Assembly (NCBI RefSeq): GCF_932526225.1 | Contig: NC_064042.1 | Span: 12,101,040 to 12,165,039 of the forward strand | DNA from: Nematostella vectensis | Taxonomy: Eukaryota > Cnidaria > Anthozoa > Actiniaria > Edwardsiidae | Reading direction: 5' to 3' | DNA: 64,000 nucleotides | Part shown: in pieces, positions 29,108-41,054 of the stretch | Layout: the number at the start of each line of letters is the position of its first letter | Position numbering within the stretch: the stretch's first letter is position 1 | Notes under the pieces: generated by a model | Databases searched by the model: none | Told to the model about the DNA's origin: nothing | The model's input: the letters and a program-made list of their open reading frames with translations, nothing else | Made by a program: the position numbers and the translations under genes

Positions 29108-32100
29108 ATGGCGGCATGCAAGCGATTTTATGTCGGTGAGTCCACTTAAGTTCATTCTTATTGAGTTATTATAGGCTTTTTATATATGTGAGATTATCTC
29201 TTGCATGTTGTTGTTCATTCATGTCAGCTCTGAAACGACGGCTGTTCGTGTTTTATAGTTTTGTTGTGCCCTTGTTACATTCTATGCAAATTGTATTTAT
29301 CAGACAGTCTTGGTTTTAACTGTTGGCAATTTATGTGGGCAAAGTTGACTAAAAGCCTCAATGTGTATTCCCTGTTTACAACGTTTGTCACTTTTACTTT
29401 TGGCACATTCTGCGCACGTGACTAAAATACCGTTGTTGCAACAAGCATCGGTCGCCAACCGTTTAAAACTCTGTATCTTTACAAAAGTCTGTTTATGTGC
29501 GTTTAAATTTGGCCTCTAGATAGCTGTCAACCTCGCTTCAGGGAAAATCTTGAGAAAATATAGTGAATGTATCAGAAGTACCAAGATAGCTAATGTGGAA
29601 GAATACAGTAAATGTATGGATGTCTTCAAGAAAATTAGGCTTGACTGAGACAAGTTCAAAATCTTGAGACTCCTGCCTTAATGTGGAAAGTTGACAGCTA
29701 TGCCTCTATAAAGTTTCTGCCTGTTATTCCCAACACAGGAAACTTGTCTGTCAAAGCTACAAGGGAGGACCTTAGTCACCACTTCGGCTTAGATGCAACA
29801 CCCTATTTGCGTTCATCTTGTTGGGTAGAACTGGCTGTTGAGAAGTCAGGGAAGTCCTTGGGTTTCGGGTTTGTCAATGTCCCCAAACACCTTGCGGACC
29901 ACCTGATGCATCTAAATCAAACCAAACTTTTCGACAAGAGAATCACCATTGAGCCAGCAAGGGGAAAGGACACCCCACCGTCCATGATAACTCCAGGGGT
30001 TATGCCTTCTCCACCTGGAGGTGTTACCGGTTATACAGGAAGTATGGGCGGGCGACCAAGTAGTATCAGGGGGATCAGAGGCAGACGCTATGGTGGCCAG
30101 CCCATATCTTACGAGAAAGTTGAAATGCCCTCTGACAAGTATCATGAGCTGGTTGATATTGCCGTCAATCTCTCAAATAGAATGTAAGTTGTCCGCGAAG
30201 AAAAATAGATCAACAAAGGTTGGATTAGTTTTGAATCTATAATGTTGGAGTTTTTATGGCGAAGAATGACATTAAATTCCTAGAGACACCTTTATTTGAA
30301 CATATAGGTTGAACACAATTGCTCTACTACATAAGTATATGTCTAAGTATATTTAGGGTTGACTTTATGGTCACCTTATAAAGTGAGCTTTTGATCAATC
30401 TCTTTTTAAAGTTTATGCTCTTTGTGGTCGACTGCCTAACATTTAGAACAAGAAAGTATTTTCTTTCCCCCCTCCCCCTCTCCCTATTATGGTAATATCC
30501 AAGTTCCCAACCTGCAGTGGCTGGTCTAGAAGCAGGCCCCAGTCTCCCTATTTTTGGCTTAAAAATAAGACTTAAGAAATCCACGGAAAACAATGAATCT
30601 GGGGCCCCTTTCTTGAGACTCTTGCTTTCCCCCTCCCCCCTTTATAGAACTTCTGGATCTGCCCCTGAGCTGGGTCTCTATATTATATCCTTTTGTTGAG
30701 TTTACTTGTGTGTTTCTATCAGATTTTCACTAGATCTGGATTTTGTGGTTGATCGAGCCACCAATGCTGGCATAAAAAAGATGATCCTTACTGGCAACAC
30801 CATACGCATGTGCCATAATGCCGTCACCCTGGCAAGAGATCATCCTGGTGTCATATTCGGGGGAGTTGGCATTCATCCCCACTTTGTAGAGAAGGAATGG
30901 AATGATGATACCTATGAGGTGATGAGGGGGATGATTTCACTTCCTGAAGTGATTGCAGTTGGAGAAGTTGGGTTGGACTTCTATCGCAACTACTCTAAGA
31001 AGGAGGTCCAGATTGAAGCCTTTGAGAAACAGGTATGTACTGTAACAGCCTTGGCTTTTTTTATTGTGGGCTGTTTAGTTGCAGCAACCATAAACCATGC
31101 GATGCGGTAGGATCAGCACTCAGTAGCCTTGTACAAATGGTGGAAAGGGGGTGCACATGCACCCCCCTTGGCGACCAAAAATTGGGTCATTTCTTAAGGA
31201 ATCTTCAAATACTATGCCTTTTCCATATGATACCTATAACCGCGCAAGCCCCCTCAGCCAATATTAGGTGCGGGCATGCAAAATTATTTCCATTTATTTA
31301 CATTCTCTGTGCAGATTGTATGTAGGCTTTTAATTTAGAGATCAATTTATTTGTAATTAAGAAAATAGAAAGAAACCTTTAGTTGCTGTTGTTTCAATAA
31401 TTTTACTCATTGTTTTCTATGCTGTAGGTTGAACTGGCATGTGAATTTCAGAAGCCTCTGCTTGCACATGAGCGTAGCTCCCACATAAAGTTTGTTGAGG
31501 TGTTGAGCAACTTCAGTGGTCGCCTACCACCCATTGTCATCCACTGCTTCACTGGGACAAAGGCCGAGATGATTGCCTATATAGCCATGGGCTTCTATAT
31601 TGGCATCACTGGATATATATGCAAAGGTGTGTCTTATGACAGATAAACACAAAGTCTTTGGGCAGATTGTTGGCCCATGCATTTTCCGAACATGCTGCAA
31701 TTAGATTATGGGTCTTGAAGTGAAGTAGAAAAAAAAAACATGTCTAAAACTCAAGATTCTATTTACAATAGTTGGATCAGATTGTGAACATCACACAAAT
31801 CCAGTGTGTGATTCAGCTATAACCTTATCTATTTAAATTTACTGTTTGTGAACCCACCTATTGAATCTTATGCATGGTAGAGCTCTAAAACAAGCCTTGA
31901 TCCAGCATGAGATTTTTTAACTTATCTGTATTACCTTATTACTGACTTTTATCTGTTGTGGTTTGTTATGTTTTCTTGATAAATGGGTGTCACCTATTAT
32001 AACTCTGAGAATGACCCCCTCCCCTCTACTCCTTCCCCAGCTAACTTAATTAGTCCCCCTTATTTAGACACTGCTGGCAAGAATCTGAGAGAGGCAATAA

Positions 32101-32366
32101 AAGACTGTCCACTGGATAGAATCCTTCTTGAGAGTGATGCACCCTACATGATTCCCAATGCCTCAGGACTTGAACCTTTTCACAAGTCCCTTGTACAGAA
32201 ATGTAAGACTGGCAGGAATGAACCATGCACACTGCCGGTAGTTGCATCAACCGTTGCAAAGTGTCTGGGAGTTGAGGTGGAGGAGGTGGCAAAAGCAACC
32301 ACAGAAAATGCACACCGTGTGTTTAATTTGGTCAAGCCGGAAATAACTGTTAAGGATGAAGTTTGA
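29108..32366 (+). CDS. RRM-TatD fusion protein (TatD-family metal-dependent nuclease)
   Basis: Five exons (29108-29135, 29739-30183, 30723-31032, 31428-31626, 32068-32366) give 426 aa. Residues 1 to about 85 form an RNA-recognition motif: RFYVGNL matches RNP2 and KSLGFGFV matches RNP1. A Pro/Gly-rich linker with RGIRGRRYGG follows (about residues 90-140). The rest is a TatD domain in the order of bacterial TatD: LVDIAVNL, GVGIHPHF, AVGEVGLDFYRN, LLAHERSSH, VIHCFTGT, IGITGYICK and LLESDAPYMIP, then the C-terminal LGVEVEEVAKATTENAHRVF. Metal-ligand His, Glu and Asp are present, so 3'-5' exonuclease-type activity is expected. It resembles bacterial TatD more than TATDN1. It is head-to-head with XRCC1, and intron 1 carries a MITE ending 30 bp before the acceptor. 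Confidence 0.9.
29516..29708. repeat. Family D inverted-repeat element, copy 1
   Basis: Ends ctagatagctgtcaacctc and gttgacagctatgcctcta are inverse. Internal cttgagactcctgcctta matches the reverse complement of the copy at 35643-35871. It sits in intron 1 of the RRM-TatD gene and ends just before the branch and acceptor region of exon 2. Confidence 0.75.
31125..31275. repeat. Short inverted-repeat element, family B, copy 3
   Basis: The reverse complement matches 1192-1312: ttataggtatcatatgg, aaggcatagtatttgaagat and taagaaatgaccca, ending with ttggtcgccaag. It lies in intron 3 of the RRM-TatD gene. Confidence 0.75.
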
Positions 32367-34069
32367 TTTTGCTGCTGGATGTATTGATTTGATTGTGTTG
32401 CCAAAAATTGGACACTAAGTTAGTGATCCCATTTGACATGGTGATATTTCCATACAAACAGGCGATGCCAAGATTTGTTTGTATTCTGCGCTGTTGTTTT
32501 TTTTATTTAACATACTAGGAGTTCAATGTGTTTGTTGACCCATGCAAACGTTACTGTTAAGCTATTAAAACAATCAAGGTTACAAATGTTTACTATTATT
32601 GGTGTACAAAATTATATAAAGAAGATTCTGAACGTGAATTATTTCAACATACAAAGATGGGAAATTACATGTACATTGTATAACGAATATCAAAAGAGTA
32701 AAAGGTATAAACAAAAAAGAGTATACATTAAGTGATAATCATAAACCGTTGATACAATATAGACTAATAAATAAAATATTCTGTAAACAATACAACTGTG
32801 TTGATGTTTAATGGTTCAAGTATCTGAGGTTCTATGCTAGGCCTTTACAGGGTCATAGCACCTCTCTAGAAACTAGAGAGGTTTATTAGTGGCACTTTAA
32901 AACTTGATATGTGGCAAAAAGGATTTGAGGATGCCTCATCCAAGTAGTCCCTACAAGTATTATTGCCCTGCCTTTAGCATTCTCTTATCACAAGTTCAAG
33001 TAAGCCTTTTGATTGATTCTTGCATTGGAATTTCATTAGCCATTCATCACATGGCCAGCCCATAAAAATACAGTAGCTGTGCAGTTGAATTGGTGATAAC
33101 TTGAATATTCAATTTTTCCTCTTGAAACACAGTTGAGTTTTCATAAAGAAGAACAAAGACAGTATATTAGTGCTACATATGCTGAAATGTATCCCACTTT
33201 TGACTACAACAATCTTATTGTATTTTTTCTTATCGGGGGTGGAGGGTACTCCCTTTTGGGCTATACAGGGACGTGCCGCTGGACAGGGTATGGTTTTTTT
33301 ACCTCTCTGTCCTGAACAGGGTAACATTTCAGGCCTCTGTCCTAAACAGGGTATATATTTCAGGCCTCTCTGTCCTAAACAGGGTATACATTTCAGGCCT
33401 CTGTCCTAAACAGGGTATACATTTCAGGCCTCTCTGTCCTAAACAGGGTATACATTTCAGGCCTCTCTGTCCTAAACAGGGTATACATTTCAGGCCTCTC
33501 TGTCCTAAACAGGTTAATATTTCAGGACTCTGTCCTGAATAGGGTATATATTTCAGGCATCTCTGTCCTGAACAGGGAACATAATTTTAAGCAAGGCTGT
33601 CCTAAACAGGGTACTGATTTGGTTGCCTTGCTAAAACTTGTAACGGCTGATTGTGCCGCCGTGCTGATTGCCTTGCTCTTACATGCTAACCGGGTGCTTG
33701 GTTCTGCGATTGATTTTGCAACAAAAGACTGCCGAGAAAAAGTATTGTCCTGCAGGGATATTGTTGCACCTCACGTGTGTCTCAAGTTACCTTCAAATAT
33801 AATTGTGCTGAATAGAGCTCTTGAAACACACACCCCCACCTTATTATTTGTCCTAAACAAGGTCCTAAAATTGAGGGTGTTGTCATAAACAGGGTCCTAA
33901 AATTGAGGGTGTTGTCCTAAACAGGGTATGGTTTTTCCAAATTTTTTGTCCTAAACAGGTTTCAAAACCGTCAGCGGCACCCCTATACCCAAACATAGGC
34001 TAAGTACCCCCCCTGGTTCCTGATGTGCTTATTTTATGTATTCAAATGTCCTATGCAATAAGAATATTC
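32367..34069. other. Convergent spacer with a 33-bp minisatellite
   Basis: Between the 3' ends of the RRM-TatD gene and the nitrobindin-like gene. It contains a candidate polyadenylation signal (aataaaatatt near 32768) and the tandem array at 33296-33960. No gene was recognised; the short open frame at 33619-33888 lies between repeat units and has no supporting features. Confidence 0.6.
33296..33960. repeat. About 33-bp minisatellite, interrupted
   Basis: Units of the type ctgtcctaaacagggtatac followed by atttcaggcctct repeat about ten times at 33296-33620. Three or four more degenerate units at 33855-33960 follow after 230 bp of unrelated sequence. Confidence 0.9.
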
Positions 34070-36171
34070 TCAGCTACTCTGTGCTCTCTTGTACGTTGCT
34101 TGAAGATGTTGAGTTCTTGGTGTTGTCTCTGTCTCCATAAACTGCTTGAATTCCAAAGTGTTCTCATCAACTAGCATGTACACTCTCTCTGTCTGCAAAA
34201 AAAAGAAAAGATGATAAAAGAGTGCAACTTTCATTTATTTTTTATTTATTTTTTTAATGGATGGTTAGCAAGGGAGGTATATTTCTAATAAACTCAGTAC
34301 TATCCTTACTTTGCATTTGGTTGATGGGTAATTATATGCAAAGGTAGATCCATGATTTCTTGAGGGGCTACCACCCCCAAAGGGGCACCAACATAACAAA
34401 ATATAGTATAAAACAGAGCTGTAGCAAGCCTCAAAATATTGGAGGCAGTGCATTACACAGAAACATTGAAGAAAATATTGGGGGCCACAGCCATGCACTT
34501 ACAAGTCATTTCCTTATATATATTTTTTAATATTTAGGGGGGGCACATGCTACAGCCCTGCGGAGGAAGATTAGTCTGTGGGTATTTGCTCCCACACGTT
34601 TCTTCTAAATGTTTCGTAGAAGGGTGCCCCCCACCTCTGCATCTGCTTACCTTTAGCACTGCTGGAGGCTTTCCAAATGACATCCTTCCTATTGCCTGTG
34701 CTGTGAGATGCAAGACTTTCCCCTCCACTTCTCCTTCCAATAGTTCAGTAACACCTTTAAAGAAATAAAACCAAGCTATGAGCTACAGGAGAGAGGTCAA
34801 TTGGCTCTTCTCCTGTAGCTCATAGCTTGGATATGTAATTGTGCCTTTTCTGTTGATGTGATTAAAATGATTAAACTATATTATATTACTAGGTATATAT
34901 ACATATATACCTAGTAACGATATAAACCTGGTTACCATAAACAATTTCATTTGAAAAATGTTTCCAGATGAGAAAAATAACCTGCTTTTAGAGTGGGGAT
35001 GGATGATTGAGTATTTTTCTATAATTTTCTTGTTCCTTACCCCTAAATGGCAGGGCATTTTACTGGCTTGAGTAGAGTTAAAAGCCAGCTGTAGTATGGA
35101 CTTATAAACATCTTTATGTACTTGTACCACCTGATAGTGTTACCTATATTTTGTGCTAGCATCAATGCAACTTTGGTAGTGCTAGGCATTATCCGTAGGA
35201 AGCCACTCTCAAAATGCATCGGGGCATTGGTTTTCGAATTCCAACTTTTGGAGCTGAGGTGGAGAAAAACACCTTGTAAGTTTTTGGGTAGCAGTTGTTA
35301 TAATGGAAGCCTGTTTTTGTTTTCTACCTGGCTGACTAGGTGGTTATTAACCCAAAAGGAATTGAAAGAGTCCAGCTTTTATGAATACCTTTCTTCTGCT
35401 TATCACATCTCATTTGGCAGTCACCCCTCCCCCCTTAGACGATCTGCTACATTTTACCAAGTTGTCTGTTTATACATTAACATAGCTTGTTTTATAGTCT
35501 TCTTAGCAACCACTTGTGTTTACGGGGAGCATTGTGTGACTCTGACATGAGCAGCTGCAAAAAAGACTGCTTGTTTGAAGAATAGCCTATAATATCATAA
35601 AATAAAACAACTTCCACAAGTTTCACTTTGCATCCTGTGCTTTGATACCTGTCAACTCTCCCGCATAAGGCAGGAGTCTCAATATTTTGGACCCCTTCTC
35701 CCGCTCATCCCTCATGGGATGATAAGTGAATTTGTGCTCGAGAGTCTTCTGTACGGTTAACGTCTGCGAGGGTCTCCCCACTCCTGCCACCTAAAAGGGA
35801 ATATACCCCACCCCTCCCCCTAAAAAAATTCTCAAGTCTTGACACTTTTACTGGGGTTGACAGGTATGCGCTTTCCTTGTAAAAATAGCTGTGAACTAGG
35901 GAAGCTTGTTATAAAGGTAATAAGTAAGTCAGTATCTTTACCTGAAGGCTAGGTTTGGTTGTCCAAAGTTATTGAACTCCACAGTCTCTCTGTAAGTGAA
36001 GGGTTGTATGGTTGGATACTCACCCCTCCCCTCCCCCTCCCATTTCCCAACAAGCCATGAAACAGGAGCAAGAACTTGTGGTAAGTTCTGTGGAACAATG
36101 GAAAAATGAGTCACTATTCGATGAGGAGGGCTCATTTGGGAGGGAAACATATTTTCGATCTGATTTCCCAT
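34070..36171 (-). CDS. Nitrobindin / THAP4 C-terminal-like beta-barrel protein
   Basis: Four exons in phase (36171-35942, 35253-35144, 34754-34651, 34192-34070) give 188 aa. Motifs match the C-terminal domain of THAP4 and the nitrobindin family: LAPVSWLVGKWEGEGRGEYP, NFGQPNLAF, APMHFESGFLRI, KVALMLAQNIG, LEGEVEGKVLHL and TTPRTQHLQATYKRAQ. Known members bind ferric heme in a ten-stranded barrel and sense or detoxify nitric oxide or peroxynitrite. There is no THAP zinc finger in the visible model, so it is a stand-alone barrel as in plants and bacteria. The start used is the first ATG of the exon (MGNQIENMF). An in-exon acceptor-like ttccacag near 36088 leaves a shorter or upstream-spliced form possible. 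Head-to-head with the gene at 36772. Confidence 0.88.
34414..34560. repeat. Family C inverted-repeat element, copy 4
   Basis: Ends agagctgtagcaagcctc and acatgctacagccctg are inverse. The internal block gtcatttccttata matches the copy at 4324-4484. Located in the last intron of the nitrobindin-like gene. Confidence 0.7.
34771..34830. repeat. Perfect 22-bp hairpin in an intron
   Basis: The sequence 34771-34792 (ccaagctatgagctacag, then gaga) is exactly the reverse complement of 34809-34830, with a 16-nt loop. In the nitrobindin-like transcript it ends about 16 nt before the exon 3 acceptor at 34754. The arm and loop sizes resemble a microRNA-type precursor; a transposon relic is equally possible. 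Confidence 0.85.
35643..35871. repeat. Family D inverted-repeat element, copy 2
   Basis: Ends tgatacctgtcaactctcc and gggttgacaggtatgcg are inverse. The block taaggcaggagtctcaa is the reverse complement of that in 29516-29708. It lies in intron 1 of the nitrobindin-like gene. Confidence 0.8.
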
Positions 36172-36771
36172 AGTTTTCGTATTTAAAGCTTACTTTAATT
36201 ATTAGAATGGCATTCTTCAAATAAGCATGGCCCATCGCTCAAAACTTGTAAGATTTTATGCAAATACCTTCGGTGAAGATTCTGAGTTGGACATATTAAG
36301 GAGCGCTTCTGATATATCTTATATTTTGATATTATGTTTAGTGGAGGTTTCTTTACCGACGCTTCACAAAATGGCCGCCGAATATTGTTACAAAGCTTGG
36401 CCTCATTAGGGAGGGGTAGGTAATCAAGTTTACAACAAAGCTATTTTTAATAAATTCAATATATATTGTGTATATTGTCCTTTAACCGGCAGAAATGTTG
36501 TTCTTTTCAAAATCTTTAGATAAATACACCCGAAAAGTACAATTTACACGTTACTTTTCTTTTAAGAAAAAATCATGCTATATCTCTACCACTCCCTAGG
36601 GAATGCTTGAAGCACGCGCGGAGGCTGGGTTCCATAAAGACAAAGCCCGCCGTTACTCGAAAAAAATCCAACGGCATAACTTGGAATGGAGATACAATTA
36701 CAACGAATTTTGCTTATTTTATTCTGCGTAACTGATATTTGATTGTATATAACGTTTATAGGAGATTTATA
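36172..36771. promoter_or_regulatory. Divergent promoter region of the nitrobindin-like and Csm1-like genes
   Basis: About 600 bp separate the two outward-facing start codons. The region is AT-rich, and no specific motif can be assigned. Note aaaatggccgccgaa at 36369-36383, a YY1-like core. Confidence 0.45.
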
Positions 36772-39700
36772 ATGCCTGTCTTTACAAGATCTGGTCGCAA
36801 AAAAACGAATAGAACGTGCATTGAAGACCCAACTCCTCAAACAGAGAGAAGGGTCCGTCGAGCAACCGCAACAACGGGTCGACGGAACGTAAGAATATCG
36901 ACTAAACGAAAGCTTTTAGAGGACACAAACGAATCTGAGCCACCAAGCAAGGTAAAACTTAGTCGATATATCGTCAAACCCCTTTCTGATCTCACAAAAC
37001 TCTGGCCTTTCATATACAAATTTAGTCAATCTTTTGCATGACAGTGGCTCCATTTTCAGTCCTGTTTTATTTTTGTATAAAATGTTTGCGTTTAAAAGTT
37101 TTTAATAGGACTTTTAAGTAATACAAGATATTTAGTTAAAGCTATATCTACCCATAGTTGCCCCATTCGTGTAAAACAGCTGATATTAAGCTTTCGAGTA
37201 ACAGAGAAATATCAACCAATGTTATCGACAGAAATCTAACACTTCGAAGCTTACCGAGAACTCGACTCCAAAGCAGAATAGCGCTATTTCTGCACGAACA
37301 AGGTCTTGGGGTTCCCTGAAAAACAGTTTGCACAAGAAAAAGCTTGCATTACAGAAAGAAACAGTGGAAAGTGAAGGAGAGGATGTTGCAACAAGCACTG
37401 TTGATAAATCGGAAGAGTCAACATGCAAGACATGCAGGGCTACCAGAAGTATCAATATACTTCTTGCTAAAGTGACAGAATCTTCTACTCCTCAAGACTT
37501 GAGTGTGAGCTCCTCGTCACCTTGTAAAGAACAGGATGGAGAGGATTTGGATGAGGGAGGTGCTGGAGATGATATGTGCTCATCTGAGGGTGCTAGTAAT
37601 GATCAGGTCTGTAACATTAAAAAATCTATCATACACAGACAGCTACACCCTGTGATTCAATTAAAATCCTAAAAGCGCTGCTTCTAGTGCCATCCCTGGT
37701 GGATGTGGCCCATGTATGGGAACTAAAAATAAAATTATCATTTAAGTTCCCCCTCTACAGAAGCACATCTACTCCCTGTATTTTTCCAAGGTTCAGGCAG
37801 TTGAGATTTTTAAAATATTCTGTTGGTACTGTCATGTTTACCATCTTATAGACATACAAAACCCTGTATTTGCAGAGCAAAAACATACCAGGCTCACCTG
37901 CTAGATGCACTCCAAAGAGCACAATATCTGCAAGAACTAGGTCTTGGGGATCCTTAAGAAACAGCTTACACAAGAAGAAGCTTGCATTACAGGAAAATGA
38001 ATTAGATAGCAATAGGGAAAACATTGCTGCTGCTGTGCCTGAAAAGTCAGAAGAGTCTGGCTCACATAGAGTCACCAAAGGAAAGAGAAAAAAACCTGGC
38101 TTGGACAACAAGCCACCAGACTTGGATGTTAGCTCGTCATCAATTGCTGATGAGGAACAGGCTAACGAAGTGAGTGTGCCTTTCTGGGATGATAATGAAT
38201 ATTATGATGATGAATTGATAAAAATTATATTGATGTTGTTGCTGATGAAATTGAAAGGAATGATTTGATAATGACAAGAATGATGAAATTAAAAAGAATA
38301 ATGAGATTAATACCATGTTTATAATGATAATGGCATCAGGCGAGTAGCAACCAGAGGATGTGGACACACCCATTTCCCTGACCACAAAGTTAGTGCAAGT
38401 TTTTGTTGTGACGATGATGACAATGGTGATGTGAAAGGAATGAAGGGAATAATCAACAAGTTCTTTCTGGTGTTTTCTTGACCCTGTCTTCTCATTCTTA
38501 GATATAATTTTTTTATTATAAGACTTACAATTTTGAAGATTTAATTATTAAATGTATGTTATTAAGTTATTGTCTTTTCTCTTACAAAGTATTTCATTTA
38601 CCGTTAACAGGACCAAAGCAGTGATTTCTATAAGGCAAAACTTTACCTACTGCTAGATGCTATGAAACAGATCCAGTCAAACTTCAAGAAAGCTCAAGAA
38701 AATGCCCAAGGCAGCCTTGGTACATATGATGCATTTATCTGTGAGTTGAAGAAGAACCTATCCACTGAGAGGGAAAGGGCAGATGGTCTTGAAGAAGAGC
38801 TGAAAAGAACACGAGGAGAGTTGATTGAAGCAAGAAAGGAACTGGAGCTTGCCAAGTCTTCCATTGCAGATCTCGAGCTTGCAAAGTCTTCTAACACAGA
38901 GCTGGATCTCACAAAGTCACCCAGAAGGGAACTAGAGTTTGCAAACTCTCCAAATGTAACACTTCAAGAAAACAATAAAGGTGGGTAAAGCAAGAGGTTT
39001 TTTATAAGTTTCCTTGACATAGCCGTTCTGACCTCTGTCAAGCAATGCATTCAGTAATGACTGCTTACCCAAAACAAACATTTCTGTCTCATTTGAAGTT
39101 AAGTGCATTTACGTCAACAAGCTACAAAGACAGCAGCAGTCAGAACAACAGATGCACATAATACTTATAACTGTACATAGCATCTAAAACATAAACTAAT
39201 GTATATAAGGATGTGCAGGCAATAGCCAATATAAGGCAAACCCTGGGACTGGCTCAATATAATCTTGCCTCCAATATGAGATCCTTGTTACAGTTTTGTG
39301 ACTTTCTTTTTTTTTTTTTTGTCATTTTGCTATCTCCCCATGACCATGACCATGTCTTAGTTGTACAGTCACTGACCACATGTTAAAGTTCTTAAAACCT
39401 TTCACTTATATCAATCTAGCCAAAACAAAGCATAGATAAATTTTCAAAATCTGAAAAGGGAATTGAATTTGATTAAAATTTGAATTTTCTACAGATCTTT
39501 GAAAATTTTCCTGGCCGCGCAAAAGGAGATTGAATCAAGTGAATAATTCCAGGTTTTGGCAGAAAATTTGAAACAACGTATTTTCCTTAAATCCGTTAAA
39601 ATTCGGCAATACCACAAAATATTGGCGAATTTTTTTCTATTGCAATGCTACCCACAATAAAACAAAGAATAATTTAAAGTCGAGAATTGTATGAGAAAAA

Positions 39701-41054
39701 AGAAAATATCGTTTTGATGTAGGTTTCAAAAACAGCGCACGCTCGTGAGAATGTCGCCATTCTTGATTGCGAATGCAGCGCGCACGCACAATGCAAAAAC
39801 AATCCAAAGACTAAAAAATATCTGCTAAATTTTGCAAATTTGTTTCCTGATGAAGTTTAATAACCATTTGACTACTAGGTTGACTACTAGGTTGAGGTTG
39901 AGTTCATGGCGTTTTTTCAGAAGGTTGACCACAATACCTCAATATTACAGATTTGAGTTATTCACGCGAAGGCATGTTTTATAGGGTCCATAAGAACCAC
40001 ATACCATTTGGAAGATGAAAATATAAAGAATTGACAAAGTCTATCAACTCTGAAAGGTTATTTGGACTTAAACAATCAGGATAGCCTTACAATGCCATTT
40101 TGGAAAACAATCTTGCCTTGGTCATAATTATCATATTTATTTTGGCAATATGCACCAATAATAAGTAATTTCTAACTATCTCTACTGTAGCTGGTTTTTA
40201 TGTTCCAGTAAACCATCACACACTTGTAACTTCAATTTTGTTCTGCTCAACTTACAGCAAGCATTAGAGTTGAAATATCTCAAGAATCAGTCATGGAACG
40301 ATCACAAGCCCAGCCATCTGAGGTACTGTCATTGGTTGATTCCACTTTATTTACTTATACTTTAATTTGATTAATTTTTGTTTTTAAATCGTTGCAAGTT
40401 CTTCAGCCCTGATAGCAGTTTCAGACATAAGATTAAAGCTTTATTCAGAAGTCATCCACTAGTTGTATTTTCTTTTAATTTTTTTTGTCATTCCTACAGA
40501 GCACAAGCGCAGATAAAACCATGATCAAGTTCTACTCCATGCTGACAGGAATTTCCTTGACAAATGATGATCCCACAGCTAAACTTTATGACTGCTTTCA
40601 CTGTGAATATCAACTGAAGGGAAAGAAGGACAGAAGTGAGTGCCAAAACCTGGCATAGGGAAGAACAAAAAGCAGCTAACTTATTTTAGTCACAATGTTA
40701 TTATATCTATATGCATGGTCACATTTTAGTCATAATTACATTACATTATTACCTTAAATAAGCAGCTAGTGCAAAAATTGATGTGTAACTAACAAAAACC
40801 CACCTTCTCATGATGTCAATTAGTCTTTCCTTGATATTTGAAGGGTGTTTATCTTTCTTTTTTTAGTTGTGAAATTCCGTCTGACCCTTGATAAAGAGTT
40901 TGATGAGGTGGAATACAGTCCGATTGCCCAAAGCCCGGAGGAGAAAGAACTTGTTAGTGCATTTCCAGACTACCTGCAGGATGTCATCTATTTCCCAGCA
41001 GATCAAGCACCAAGATTTCTTGTCAAAGTACTAAAATCAGTACAAGACCTGTGA
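36772..41054 (+). CDS. Nuclear coiled-coil protein with Csm1/Pcs1-like C-terminus
   Basis: Seven exons in phase (36772-36951, 37232-37606, 37876-38169, 38611-38980, 40258-40322, 40500-40635, 40867-41054) give 535 aa. The N-terminus is basic (TRSGRKKTNRT, RRVRRATATTGRR), as in nuclear proteins. Exons 2 and 3 each contain ISARTRSWGSL, then NSLHKKKLALQ, so the segment is duplicated. Exon 4 is a coiled coil (ERERADGLEEELKRTRGELI). The last two exons form a compact domain: KFYSMLTGISL, FRLTLDKEFDEVEYSP, FPDYLQDVIYFPADQAPRF and LVKVLKSV. Coiled coil followed by such an end is the layout of Csm1/Pcs1, the kinetochore monopolin subunit with an RWD-type globular domain. That link is from memory of the family pattern and needs a profile search. 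Confidence 0.8.

Noticed and set aside
33619..33888. 89-codon plus-strand frame with hydrophobic and cysteine residues.
   Set aside because: It lies between minisatellite blocks, has no similarity I recognise and no splice or promoter support.
34891..34916. Palindrome ctaggtatatatac/gtatatatacctag.
   Set aside because: It is a short AT-rich palindrome of a kind expected by chance in this composition.
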